A stretch of 64,000 bases of DNA, from positions 1-64,000 of the forward strand of contig JBPBPL010000017.1 of NCBI GenBank assembly GCA_050954285.1, in the 5' to 3' direction. The notes beneath the pieces were generated by a model. The model did no database searches. It saw only the letters and a list, made by a program, of their open reading frames with translations, and was not told the DNA's origin. Numbering within the stretch: position 1 is the first letter of the stretch; the number at the start of each line of letters is the position of its first letter. Source of the stretch: Mucilaginibacter_A sp050954285 (GTDB taxonomy: Bacteria > Bacteroidota > Bacteroidia > Sphingobacteriales > Sphingobacteriaceae). The position numbers and the translations under genes were made by a program. Shown in pieces: positions 44,415-53,711 of the stretch.

Positions 44415-44436
44415 CGCCTTCATTTCATCCAGCTAC

Positions 44437-47328
44437 ATGAAGTTAAATATCGATTACCAGGAAAAATTTCAACACCGTCATATCGCGCCCGATCAAACTG
44501 AAACCCAGGAAATGCTGAAAAAGCTCGGCGTAACTTCGGTGGATGAACTGATTGATCAAACCGTTCCAGCCACTATCCGCCTAAAAAATCCGCTCAATCT
44601 TCCTCCTGCAAAAAGCGAGTTTGATTATTTGAATGATCTTAAAATCACTGCTTCAAAAAATAAAGTTTTTAAATCTTATATCGGTAAAGGTTATTACGAT
44701 GTAATTGTGCCGGGCGTTATCCAGCGTAATATCCTAGAAAATCCGGGCTGGTACACGCAATATACGCCTTACCAGGCAGAAATTGCGCAAGGCCGTTTGC
44801 AGGCTTTGCTGAATTTCCAGACGATGGTGATTGATTTAACCGGAATGGAAATTGCCAATGCATCATTGCTGGATGAAGGAACTGCTGCTGCCGAAGCGAT
44901 GTTTATGCAATACAGTTTGCGTAAAAATACCAACGCCAGAAAGTTTTTTGTTTCTGAGGAGGTTTTCCCGCAAACGATCGATATTTTAAAAACGCGCTCT
45001 CAACCTTTGGATCTGGAACTGGTGATCGGCAATCATCAAACGGCTGATCTGGATGACAATTTTTTTGGTGCAATTGTACAATATCCGGCATCAAACGGTG
45101 AAGTTTTTGATTACCGCAGCTTTGCTGATTCTCTCCATGAAAAAAATATAAAACTAACTGTTGTTGCCGATTTAATGAGTTTGGTTTTGCTAACGCCTCC
45201 GGGCGAATGGGGCGCAGATGTGGTAGTTGGCACTACGCAACGTTTTGGTATCCCAATGGGTTTTGGTGGCCCGCACGCTGCTTTTTTTGCCACAAAAGAT
45301 GCTTATAAAAGAAGCATTCCCGGCCGTATCATTGGTGTAACGATTGATAATGCCGGCAATTATGCTTTGCGCATGGCTCTGCAAACCCGCGAGCAGCACA
45401 TCCGCAGGGATAAAGCAACTTCCAATATTTGTACCGCGCAGGCTTTGCTGGCCATTATGGCTGGAATGTACGCCGCTTATCACGGCTCGAAAGGGTTGAT
45501 GCTGATTGCCGAACGAATTCATGGTTTAACCGTTTTGCTGTCGGATTCGTTGAAAGCTTTGGGTTACGAGCAGCAAAATCAGGTTTATTTTGATACCGTT
45601 ACTTTTGAAACCGGTCAGTTAAAAGATAGCATTCATGCAGAAGCATTGAATCAGGAAATGAATTTTTACTACAAAAATTCTCAGGTTTCCATTGCTTTGG
45701 ATGAAACCACTTCTCCGGAAGACATACAAACAATCGTTCGGGTTTTTGCAAAAGTAAAAGGAAAAACGCTGGCAGACACCAATTTTGAGGCGATAAAAGA
45801 AGCATTGCAAACGCCGGTTCCGGTGCAGCTGCAGCGTACTTCAGAATTTTTAAATCATTCAGTTTTCAGCACGCATCATTCGGAACATGAAATGCTGCGT
45901 TATATCAAATCACTGGAAGCAAAAGATCTTTCTTTATGCCATTCCATGATTGCTTTAGGTTCCTGCACGATGAAGCTAAATGCAACTACCGAAATGGTGC
46001 CGGTTACCTGGGCAGAATTTAGCAAAATGCATCCGTTTGCACCAACTGATCAGGTTGGTGGTTATATGCAGATTTTTGATGAACTGAATAAATGGTTAAG
46101 TGAAATTACTGGTTTTGCGGCGATGAGTTTGCAGCCAAACGCTGGGGCACAAGGTGAATACGCAGGTTTGCTGGTGATCCGCGCTTATCATTTAGCTAAT
46201 GGTGATTCTCATCGTAACATTGCTTTAATTCCTTCTTCGGCTCATGGTACAAATCCTGCTTCGGCAGCAATGGCAGGCATGAAAATCATCGTGGTAAAAT
46301 GTGATGATAACGGTAATATTGATGTTGCTGATCTGAAAGCAAAAGCAGAACAATACAGTAATGAGCTTTCCTGTTTGATGGTGACTTACCCGTCAACGCA
46401 TGGTGTTTTTGAAGAATCTATTATTGAAATTTGTAACATCATCCATCAGCATGGCGGCCAGGTTTATATGGATGGTGCCAATATGAATGCGCAGGTTGGG
46501 CTAACAAGTCCGGCTACTATTGGTGCGGATGTTTGCCATCTAAATCTGCATAAAACCTTTTGCATTCCGCATGGCGGCGGCGGCCCTGGTATGGGGCCGA
46601 TTGGTGTGGCCAAACATCTGGTTCAGTTTTTACCAGGACATGCAATGGTGGACATTGAGCAGGAGAAATCTATTCCGGCCGTTTCTGCGGCACCTTGGGG
46701 TTCGGCTTCTATTTTGCTGATTTCTCACGCTTATATTGCGATGATGGGCAGCGAAGGTTTAACCAATGCTACACGTTATGCTATTTTAAATGCTAATTAT
46801 ATTAAAGCACGTTTGGAAAAATATTTCCCGGTATTATATGCCGGTGCTAATGGCCGTTGCGCCCACGAAATGATTTTGGATTGCCGTGCTTTCAAAAACT
46901 TTGGCATCGAAGTAACTGATATAGCTAAACGTTTGATGGATTACGGTTTCCATGCGCCAACGGTTTCTTTCCCGGTTGCCGGAACGGTGATGGTTGAGCC
47001 GACAGAATCAGAACCGAAACACGAACTGGATCGTTTTTGTGATGCAATGATTGCTATCCGCAACGAAATTGAAGATGTTGAAAAAGAAGTTTTAGACAAA
47101 ATAAATAACCCACTAAAAAATGCACCACATACAGCTGCTGTAATTACTGCAAACGAATGGGCGCATCCATACACGCGGCAAAAAGCAGCTTTTCCACTGC
47201 CATATGTTGCGGCTTTTAAATTCTGGCCATCAGTAGGAAGGGTGAATGATACGCATGGCGACCGGACATTAATTTGCACTTGTCCGCCATTAGAAAGCTA
47301 TGCCTTTGAAGAAAGTTTAACAGAATAA
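44437..47328 (+). CDS. gcvP: Glycine dehydrogenase (decarboxylating), P protein
   Basis: 963 residues from MKLNIDYQEKFQHRHI at 44437; the frame is open to 44350 but the promoter lies inside that extension. Fused P1/P2 form of the glycine cleavage P protein: the N-terminal half carries LLDEGTAAAEAM, the C-terminal half the PLP Lys in LNLHKTFCIPHGGGGPG and AAPWGSASIL. Releases CO2 from glycine and loads the H protein. The T, H and L genes are not in the window. Two motif copies (45305 and 45792) encode YKRSI and IKEAL. Assignment is secure. Confidence 0.97.
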   Translation: MKLNIDYQEKFQHRHIAPDQTETQEMLKKLGVTSVDELIDQTVPATIRLKNPLNLPPAKSEFDYLNDLKITASKNKVFKSYIGKGYYDVIVPGVIQRNILENPGWYTQYTPYQAEIAQGRLQALLNFQTMVIDLTGMEIANASLLDEGTAAAEAMFMQYSLRKNTNARKFFVSEEVFPQTIDILKTRSQPLDLELVIGNHQTADLDDNFFGAIVQYPASNGEVFDYRSFADSLHEKNIKLTVVADLMSLVLLTPPGEWGADVVVGTTQRFGIPMGFGGPHAAFFATKDAYKRSIPGRIIGVTIDNAGNYALRMALQTREQHIRRDKATSNICTAQALLAIMAGMYAAYHGSKGLMLIAERIHGLTVLLSDSLKALGYEQQNQVYFDTVTFETGQLKDSIHAEALNQEMNFYYKNSQVSIALDETTSPEDIQTIVRVFAKVKGKTLADTNFEAIKEALQTPVPVQLQRTSEFLNHSVFSTHHSEHEMLRYIKSLEAKDLSLCHSMIALGSCTMKLNATTEMVPVTWAEFSKMHPFAPTDQVGGYMQIFDELNKWLSEITGFAAMSLQPNAGAQGEYAGLLVIRAYHLANGDSHRNIALIPSSAHGTNPASAAMAGMKIIVVKCDDNGNIDVADLKAKAEQYSNELSCLMVTYPSTHGVFEESIIEICNIIHQHGGQVYMDGANMNAQVGLTSPATIGADVCHLNLHKTFCIPHGGGGPGMGPIGVAKHLVQFLPGHAMVDIEQEKSIPAVSAAPWGSASILLISHAYIAMMGSEGLTNATRYAILNANYIKARLEKYFPVLYAGANGRCAHEMILDCRAFKNFGIEVTDIAKRLMDYGFHAPTVSFPVAGTVMVEPTESEPKHELDRFCDAMIAIRNEIEDVEKEVLDKINNPLKNAPHTAAVITANEWAHPYTRQKAAFPLPYVAAFKFWPSVGRVNDTHGDRTLICTCPPLESYAFEESLTE

Positions 47329-47509
47329 AGAAATTTTGTAAAAAAAATGTAAGGAAATATTATCTGTAACATCCATCAGCTTTAATTATTCGTTTATAAT
47401 GTTTTTGTTGAATTTAATCGAACTTCTGCACTGTTTATAAAATAAAAAACCAAGAAATTTTATTAACAGTGTTGTTTCAAAAAAGCTATAAAACAGATGA
47501 AATTTTATT

Positions 47510-47980
47510 ATGGATGTTCAGAACCTTCATTCGTTAACCTTCGTACAAACCTACATGAGTGTAATTCAGAGGCCTGTTAATATTATGTTGGTTGACGATG
47601 ATGAAATTAATAATTTCATCACTGTCAAGTTAATCAGAAAGGCATTTCCTGATGCAGTACTAAGTACTTACTTGAACGGAAAGCTGGCGATTGATAAATT
47701 GAAAAATCTTTTTCAGGAGAATCCGGAAAAAATACCGGATTATATTCTTTTAGATATCAACATGCCGGTTATGAACGGTTGGGAGTTTTTAGAAGAATAT
47801 AAAGCATCAAACTTAGATCCCGAAAAAAGGATTACTATCTACATCTTGTCGTCTTCAGTTTTCAGTAATGATATTGATAAAGCAAAATCTTATGAGTCTG
47901 TTGCCAATTTTATTTCTAAACCACTCAATTTAGATTCGATAAAAGAAGTATTCAGTTTAATGAATTTTCAAAATCATTAA
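47510..47980 (+). CDS. Single-domain response regulator
   Basis: 156 residues; MSVIQRP at 47555 may be the true start because the first 15 residues are outside the domain. Receiver fold: MLVDDDEINNF (acidic pocket), phospho-Asp in YILLDINMPVMNGWEF, Ser in YILSSSVFSND and Lys in NFISKPLN. No output domain, so it probably acts as a phospho-relay or a protein-binding switch. A motif copy (47938) encodes the C-terminal IKEVF. No kinase is adjacent. Confidence 0.9.
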   Translation: MDVQNLHSLTFVQTYMSVIQRPVNIMLVDDDEINNFITVKLIRKAFPDAVLSTYLNGKLAIDKLKNLFQENPEKIPDYILLDINMPVMNGWEFLEEYKASNLDPEKRITIYILSSSVFSNDIDKAKSYESVANFISKPLNLDSIKEVFSLMNFQNH

Positions 47981-48012
47981 GAGCTTATTTAAATTTTATC
48001 ATAAAATTAGCA

Positions 48013-48104
48013 ATGCTTCTTTTATGCTTATAAATTCGTTTTTATAACCAGTACTGGGCAGAAGGGTTACAGGAATTTCAATATTTAAGTGATAAAAGAA
48101 GTAT
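48013..48104. repeat. Inverted pair of GA-type motif copies
   Basis: ATGCTTCTTTTATG (48013-48026) followed by CTTATAAATTC, and GATAAAAGAAGTAT (48091-48104) in the opposite direction, in the gap between convergent response regulator and MBL genes. Confidence 0.75.
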
Positions 48105-48136
48105 AGAGAATAAACTCAATAAAGTTTAAACAGATT

Positions 48137-48910
48137 TTAAGCTTCCACGCTTTTTACACTAAAACCGTTTTGGTTGGTTACTTTACCAATGGCTAAGTTT
48201 TTTGCATGATAAAACAAGCATATCCAATTTTCTGCGGCAGCTTGTTTTCCAAATTCCTCCCGCAATTCCATTGCTTTCCGGCCGTCGAAATCATATTTGG
48301 CTGCAAATTTCCGGATTAGCTGTTCCGGTTCTGGCAAAACATCTCCACCAAAAAAATAAGTTTGCCCTTTGGATACTACTTTTAAAACCTGATGAAACTG
48401 GCAATGGCCACCGGTAAGTTCATAAGTAATGCCTTCTTTTAACGTTCCGCTGCCTTCTACCAAAGTAACCTGAGCAGATCGTTGTAAAATTTCAAAAATA
48501 GGTTCTTTATAAGAAGCTGATTTCCCGGAAAAAGCAAACTCCCATTCGCCGCGTTGGATAACATGTTCTGCATCTGGAAAAGCAGGTTCCATTCGTCCGT
48601 TTCGCTCCAAAACCAAACCGCCCGTATGGTCATTGTGCAGGTGAGACATTAAAATTAAAGTTACCTCTTCAGGTTCAAAACCGGCTTTGCGAATGTTATC
48701 ATGCAGCATCAGTTCGCCGTTCGGATTTTTAAATCCCAAACCGGCATCCATCAAAATTAAATCATTTTCGGTTTTGAGCAAAAAAGGTTGTACGTGGATA
48801 AAAATAGAGCCTTTTCGATCCTGCGGATTATCGGTAAGCGGATTAAACGGAACAAATTTTTTGCTCGAATCAACCGAAAAAGAACCCTCACCAAGTGCGT
48901 GTATATTCAT
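48137..48910 (-). CDS. MBL-fold metallohydrolase
   Basis: 257 residues. Metallo-beta-lactamase fold with the two-metal motif LMSHLHNDHTGGL (about 92-104), an earlier DLILMDAGLG, GGHCQFHQVL (His ligand) and YFFGGDVLPEP (Asp ligand). General hydrolase of the AttM/PqsE-like type; substrate unknown. Divergent from recJ. Confidence 0.88.
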   Translation of the reverse strand: MNIHALGEGSFSVDSSKKFVPFNPLTDNPQDRKGSIFIHVQPFLLKTENDLILMDAGLGFKNPNGELMLHDNIRKAGFEPEEVTLILMSHLHNDHTGGLVLERNGRMEPAFPDAEHVIQRGEWEFAFSGKSASYKEPIFEILQRSAQVTLVEGSGTLKEGITYELTGGHCQFHQVLKVVSKGQTYFFGGDVLPEPEQLIRKFAAKYDFDGRKAMELREEFGKQAAAENWICLFYHAKNLAIGKVTNQNGFSVKSVEA

Positions 48911-48985
48911 AAAAATGCTAAAATCTGTTTAAACTGATAGAATGATAAGTCAATAACTATCTTTACTGTTTGAACTTTTAAAAAT

Positions 48986-50701
48986 ATGCAAAAACGTTGG
49001 GTAATGGAGCAGGAGGGCAACCGGCAGCAGGTTTTAGCGCTGGCGGAGGCGTTGCAGATAGATGAAGTTTTGAGCAATTTGCTGGTGCAGCGCAAGGTGA
49101 ATACTTTTGAGGAAGCCCGGTATTTTTTCCGGTCGGATTTAGGCCATCTGCATGATCCGTTTTTAATGCAGGACATGGAAAAAGCAGTTTTGCGAATTGA
49201 AAAAGCCATCGCTCAAAACGAAAAAATACTGGTTTATGGTGATTATGATGTGGATGGCACAACGGCTGTTTCTGTGGTTTACCAGTTTTTAAAAAAGCGC
49301 TACGAACCTGTTTCTTTCTATATACCCAACAGATATACAGAAGGTTATGGTATTTCGGAGGCTGGGATTGATTTTGCTGCTGAAAACGGTTTCAACCTGA
49401 TTATCGCTTTAGATTGTGGTATCAAATCCATAGATAAAGTAATTTATGCCGATAAAAGAAGCATTGATTTTATCATCTGCGATCATCATTTGCCCGACGC
49501 AGAATTGCCAAAAGCGGTTGCTGTTTTAGATCCGAAAAGAAGTGATTGCGATTATCCGTACAAAGAACTTTCCGGCTGCGGCATTGGTTTTAAGCTGATC
49601 CAGGCTTATGCCGAAAAAAATGATATTCCCTGGGAAGAAGTAAGCTGTTACCTGGATCTGGTAGCCGTGAGCATTGCCTGCGATTTGGTGCACATCGATG
49701 GAGAAAACCGCACACTTGCTGCTTTTGGCATGGAAAAACTCAACACTAATCCTTCCATCGGGCTAAAAGCTTTAATGAATGTTTCCGGAAGATCTGAGCG
49801 CTATACTGTTTCTGATGTGGTTTTCTCTATTGGTCCGCGTATTAATGCTGCCGGCCGGATTGATGATGCCAAACATGCCGTAAACCTGTTGATTTCTGAT
49901 TGTAGCAATGTGGCTGCTGATTATGGCAATTCTATCAACCTAAAAAACACCGAACGAAAAGAGTATGATCTAAGCATTACCGGTGATGCGTTGAACATAA
50001 TCGGCCAAAACCCGGCCATGCTGAACCGGCGTTCAACTGTGGTTTATCAGGAAAACTGGCACAAAGGCGTAATCGGGATTGTTGCTTCGCGGCTGATCGA
50101 AAAATATTATAAACCAACTATCGTCCTCACGCAAAGTAATGGCCAGGTAGCCGGTTCTGCGCGCTCGGTTCATGGATTTGATTTGTACGAAGCTTTGTGC
50201 GGCTGCAGTGATTTGCTGTTACAATTTGGCGGTCATAAATACGCAGCCGGCTTAACAATGCTTCCGGAAAACATTCCAGCTTTCAGCGAGCGTTTTGAGC
50301 AGGTGGTTTCCTCTGCAATCACGGAAGAGCAAATGGTGCAACGAATTAAAATTGATGCAGAACTAAAATTAAATCAGCTTAATAGTAAATTTTACCGGAT
50401 TTTGAAGCAGTTTTCGCCTTTCGGACCGGAAAACATGGCACCGGTTTTCGTGAGCAGAAATGTGTATGTTAGCGGTTCTGCAACCTTAGTGGGCAGTAAT
50501 CATCTTAAAATGTGTGTACAGCAAAATGATTCGCCGGTATTTAGTTGCATTGGTTTTGGTTTAAGCGAATATATTTTATCTCTTAAAAACAGTATGCCCT
50601 TTGATATTTGTTATACCATTGAAGAAAACGTGTGGCGCGAGCAGCGGACGCTTCAACTGAATATTAAAGGAATTAGAATGGTAGATCAGGCAATTAGCTA
50701 A
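48986..50701 (+). CDS. recJ: Single-stranded-DNA exonuclease RecJ
   Basis: 571 residues, usual length. DHH phosphoesterase: YGDYDVDGTTAVSV, LIIALDCGIKS, IICDHHLPDAELP with the DHH triad, then DHHA1 with GGHKYAAGLTM and the C-terminal OB fold. Degrades single-stranded DNA 5' to 3' in recombination and repair. Starts a tight operon with lptB and a GH3-family gene, six-base gaps. A motif copy (49451) encodes ADKRSI, another (50582) KNSMP. Confidence 0.96.
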   Translation: MQKRWVMEQEGNRQQVLALAEALQIDEVLSNLLVQRKVNTFEEARYFFRSDLGHLHDPFLMQDMEKAVLRIEKAIAQNEKILVYGDYDVDGTTAVSVVYQFLKKRYEPVSFYIPNRYTEGYGISEAGIDFAAENGFNLIIALDCGIKSIDKVIYADKRSIDFIICDHHLPDAELPKAVAVLDPKRSDCDYPYKELSGCGIGFKLIQAYAEKNDIPWEEVSCYLDLVAVSIACDLVHIDGENRTLAAFGMEKLNTNPSIGLKALMNVSGRSERYTVSDVVFSIGPRINAAGRIDDAKHAVNLLISDCSNVAADYGNSINLKNTERKEYDLSITGDALNIIGQNPAMLNRRSTVVYQENWHKGVIGIVASRLIEKYYKPTIVLTQSNGQVAGSARSVHGFDLYEALCGCSDLLLQFGGHKYAAGLTMLPENIPAFSERFEQVVSSAITEEQMVQRIKIDAELKLNQLNSKFYRILKQFSPFGPENMAPVFVSRNVYVSGSATLVGSNHLKMCVQQNDSPVFSCIGFGLSEYILSLKNSMPFDICYTIEENVWREQRTLQLNIKGIRMVDQAIS

Positions 50702-50707
50702 CCAAAT

Positions 50708-51445
50708 ATGATTTTAAGAGCAGAAAATCTAATTAAAAGATACAAGCAGCGAACTGTTGTTAATGATGTAACCTTCGATGTAAAACAAGGAGAAATTGTG
50801 GGTTTGCTGGGTCCGAATGGTGCCGGGAAAACTACTTCGTTTTACATGATTGTGGGTTTGATCAAACCAAATGAAGGCAATATTTATTTGGAAGATGAAA
50901 ATATAACGGATGCGCCAATGTATCGCCGTGCACAAAAAGGAATTGGTTATCTGGCGCAGGAAGCTTCCGTTTTTCGCAAACTTTCTGTAGAGGATAATAT
51001 AAAATCCGTACTGGAAATGAGCAAGCTAAGTCAGGAGGAGCAAAAAGATAAGCTGGAAGAATTGATTGAAGAATTCAGTTTGCAAAAAGTACGTAAAAAC
51101 CGGGGAGATCTACTTTCAGGTGGAGAACGCAGACGTACAGAAATTGCCCGCGCACTGGCGGCCGAACCTAAATTTATTTTACTGGATGAGCCTTTTGCCG
51201 GTGTTGACCCGATTGCGGTGGAAGAAATCCAGTACATGGTGGCCAAACTGCGAACGCGCAACATTGGGATTCTCATTACGGATCATAACGTACAGGAAAC
51301 CTTATCTATCACCGATCGCGCTTACCTGCTTTTTGAAGGAAAGATCTTGCGTTATGGCGAGCCGGAGGCTTTAGCAGAAGATCCGATTGTGCGCAAATTA
51401 TATCTGGGATCCAATTTCGTTCTCAAAAGAAAAACTTTCGTATAA
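50708..51445 (+). CDS. lptB: LPS export ABC transporter ATPase LptB
   Basis: 245 residues. ABC ATPase with Walker A LLGPNGAGKTTSF, Q-loop YLAQEASVF, signature LLSGGERRRTEIARALA, Walker B FILLDEPFAGVDP and the switch His in ITDHNVQETL. The GERRRTEIA spelling is typical of LptB, which powers lipopolysaccharide transport with LptFGC. Located in the recJ operon. Confidence 0.95.
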   Translation: MILRAENLIKRYKQRTVVNDVTFDVKQGEIVGLLGPNGAGKTTSFYMIVGLIKPNEGNIYLEDENITDAPMYRRAQKGIGYLAQEASVFRKLSVEDNIKSVLEMSKLSQEEQKDKLEELIEEFSLQKVRKNRGDLLSGGERRRTEIARALAAEPKFILLDEPFAGVDPIAVEEIQYMVAKLRTRNIGILITDHNVQETLSITDRAYLLFEGKILRYGEPEALAEDPIVRKLYLGSNFVLKRKTFV

Positions 51446-51451
51446 TTTTCT

Positions 51452-52975
51452 ATGACTTTCATCAATTCGTTGGTCACCTGGATCATGAAAAAGCGGATGC
51501 ACCAGATCGAGCTTTTTATTAAATATCCGAATGAAGTACAGGATGAATGGTTTAAAAACCTCATTGATAGTGCCGAGAATACTGAATGGGGGAAAAAATA
51601 TGGTTATAAAAATATTGAAAACGTAGATCAATTTCGGCAGCGTTTCCCGATTCAAACTTACGATACTTTAAAACCCTACATAGAGCGCATGATGCAGGGC
51701 GAGCAAAATGTACTCTGGCCATCAGAAATTAGATGGTTTGCTAAATCATCCGGAACTACCAGCGACCGCAGTAAATTTATTCCGGTGAGCGAGGAAGCGA
51801 TGGAAGAATGCCATTTTAAAGGTGGCAAAGATATGATTACGCTGTATTGCAATAATCGGCCGGAATCTAAACTTTTTACCGGTAAAACGCTGGTTTTGGG
51901 TGGAAGCCATCAGATCAGCCAGTTAAATCCCGACACTTATTATGGTGATCTTTCAGCGGTGCTGCTCAAAAATTTACCGCTTTGGGCTGAGTTTTATCGT
52001 ACACCGGAATTAGCCGTTACTTTACTCGAAAACTACGAAGAGAAGATTGAAAAAATTGCACAGATAACGCAGCATGTTAACGTTACAGGCATCAGCGGCG
52101 TGCCAACCTGGAACATCGTGCTGGCCAAACGTTTGTTAGAACTTACTCAAAAAGATAACTTGCTGGAAATCTGGCCAAATCTGGAGCTTTATGTTCATGG
52201 CGCAGTTTCCTTCACACCTTATCGGGATCATTTTAAAAAGCTGATTCCAAGTGATGACATGTATTATATGGAAACGTATAATGCTTCCGAAGGATTTTTT
52301 GGCATACAAGATCTGGCTGATTCTGAAGAAATGCTGCTGATGCTCGATTACGGCGTTTTTTACGAATTTCTTCCGTTGGAAAATCTGTTTGATGATGACC
52401 CGCAAACCAAACTGCTGGATGAAGTGAAAATTAGTATCAACTACGCTTTAATCATTTCCACCAACTCCGGTTTGTGGCGGTATATGATTGGGGATACTGT
52501 GCAGTTTACCTCGTTATCACCGTTTCGGATCAGGATTACAGGCCGGACAAAGCATTTTATCAACGCTTTTGGAGAAGAAATAATTGTAGATAACAGCGAA
52601 CGTGCCTTAAAAGAAGCATGCCGGCAAACTGATGCCATCATCCGGGAATATACTGCCGCACCAATTTATTTTGAAGGAAACAATTCTGGCGGGCACGAAT
52701 GGATTATAGAATTTGAGCAGCCACCTAATAATAAAGAAAGTTTTAAACTGATTCTGGATGAAACCTTGCGCAAAATAAACTCTGATTACGATGCCAAACG
52801 TTTTAAAGATATGGCTTTAAAACCACCGCTGGTTCATTTTGCCGCTGATGGAACTTTTTATAATTGGTTGAAAATGAAAGGAAAATTGGGTGGTCAGCAT
52901 AAAGTGCCTCGCTTGGCTAATAACCGCGAATACGTAGATTCTATTCTGCAGCTAATGAAAAACGTGGTAGTTTAA
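51452..52975 (+). CDS. GH3 auxin-responsive-promoter family protein (acyl-adenylating)
   Basis: 507 residues. Adenylate-forming enzyme of the GH3 family, common in Bacteroidota with no defined substrate. ATP-binding FAKSSGTTSDRSKFIP (about 90-105), SGVPTWNIVL, ETYNASEGFFGIQD and the RITGRTKHFINAFGEE hinge region. Last gene of the recJ-lptB operon, six bases after lptB. A motif copy (52606) encodes LKEACR. Confidence 0.88.
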   Translation: MTFINSLVTWIMKKRMHQIELFIKYPNEVQDEWFKNLIDSAENTEWGKKYGYKNIENVDQFRQRFPIQTYDTLKPYIERMMQGEQNVLWPSEIRWFAKSSGTTSDRSKFIPVSEEAMEECHFKGGKDMITLYCNNRPESKLFTGKTLVLGGSHQISQLNPDTYYGDLSAVLLKNLPLWAEFYRTPELAVTLLENYEEKIEKIAQITQHVNVTGISGVPTWNIVLAKRLLELTQKDNLLEIWPNLELYVHGAVSFTPYRDHFKKLIPSDDMYYMETYNASEGFFGIQDLADSEEMLLMLDYGVFYEFLPLENLFDDDPQTKLLDEVKISINYALIISTNSGLWRYMIGDTVQFTSLSPFRIRITGRTKHFINAFGEEIIVDNSERALKEACRQTDAIIREYTAAPIYFEGNNSGGHEWIIEFEQPPNNKESFKLILDETLRKINSDYDAKRFKDMALKPPLVHFAADGTFYNWLKMKGKLGGQHKVPRLANNREYVDSILQLMKNVVV

Positions 52976-53392
52976 AAATCTCAGATGGGAACTGAAAGCG
53001 TTTCACAAAGCCATTCGCAATGACTCCCGTAATTTTAACAATAATAACAACTGCCGCCACGCCTGCAAATACAGCTTCAACAATCACAATTTTTGTATGA
53101 TTTGATCTAATTTTGGTTAACAGTGTTTTCAAAAGCTGTATGCCTGTAAAACTAATATAGTTAGAGTCATTTAATACTTCCGGGTCGTTCGTTGTATTGT
53201 AATTTGGTTTTAAATAATCTGATGTGCTGTGAAACTGTTTTTGCTCATAAACTTTACGGGTGGTTTTGTTGATTTTACAATATTTATCAGCATCTTTTAT
53301 TGCTGTGTTTTTAATCCTGATTGAGTCTGTTTCTAGGCAAATATCCGGGAACTAAATATCAGTAGTAAACAAAGCAGTATTATTTTTTTCAT
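52941..53392 (-). pseudogene. Frameshifted small secreted/membrane protein
   Basis: A signal peptide (MKKIILLCLLLIFSSRIFA) starts at 53392, then stops at TAG. One base over, an open frame runs from 53351 to 52941: LETDSIRIKNTAIKDADK, ending in a hydrophobic helix KIVIVEAVFAGVAAVVIIVK (about residues 120-140) and a short tail. Together they make a credible protein of about 150 residues split by one frameshift near 53335-53352. A TATGTTTG promoter box lies just upstream. Could be a recent pseudogene or a sequencing error. Overlaps the GH3 gene end by 35 bases. Confidence 0.6.
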
Positions 53393-53409
53393 AAATAATA
53401 ATTTATGCT

Positions 53410-53417
53410 CAAACATA
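53410..53417 (-). promoter_or_regulatory. -7 box of the frameshifted gene
   Basis: TATGTTTG on the minus strand matches TAnnTTTG, 17 bases before the ATG at 53392. Confidence 0.5.
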
Positions 53418-53538
53418 ATTTGTTAAAAGTCGGCTTTAAAGCCAGCTTTTGAGGGAAATTTTTAGGTATATAGTATGTTGCCCGAGAAGAACTCAGAAAG
53501 CAGCTCTTAAATGCATGGAATTTAAGCTATTTCATTAT

Positions 53539-53553
53539 GATACTTCTTTTATC
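53539..53553 (-). repeat. Dispersed motif copy (GA type)
   Basis: GATACTTCTTTTATC in the roughly 320-base gap upstream of the GH32 gene. The gap also holds a palindrome GGCTTTAAAGCC at 53432-53443, and otherwise nothing recognised. Confidence 0.75.
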
Positions 53554-53711
53554 ACCTGTTTTTATATTTCTTGCCGCTCTGTGTGTATTGAATTATTTTA
53601 ACTCACTCTAAACTTTAATCATTTCAAATACTATAGTTCAAATCTGTGCTCCGCATACAAACAATATGATTTGAATGAACTTTGAAAACTAATACATATT
53701 TACTTTCAAAA

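Noticed and set aside
44350..44436. 29-residue extension of GcvP
   Set aside because: A two-part promoter lies within it, and the family starts at MKLNIDYQEKF-like sequence.
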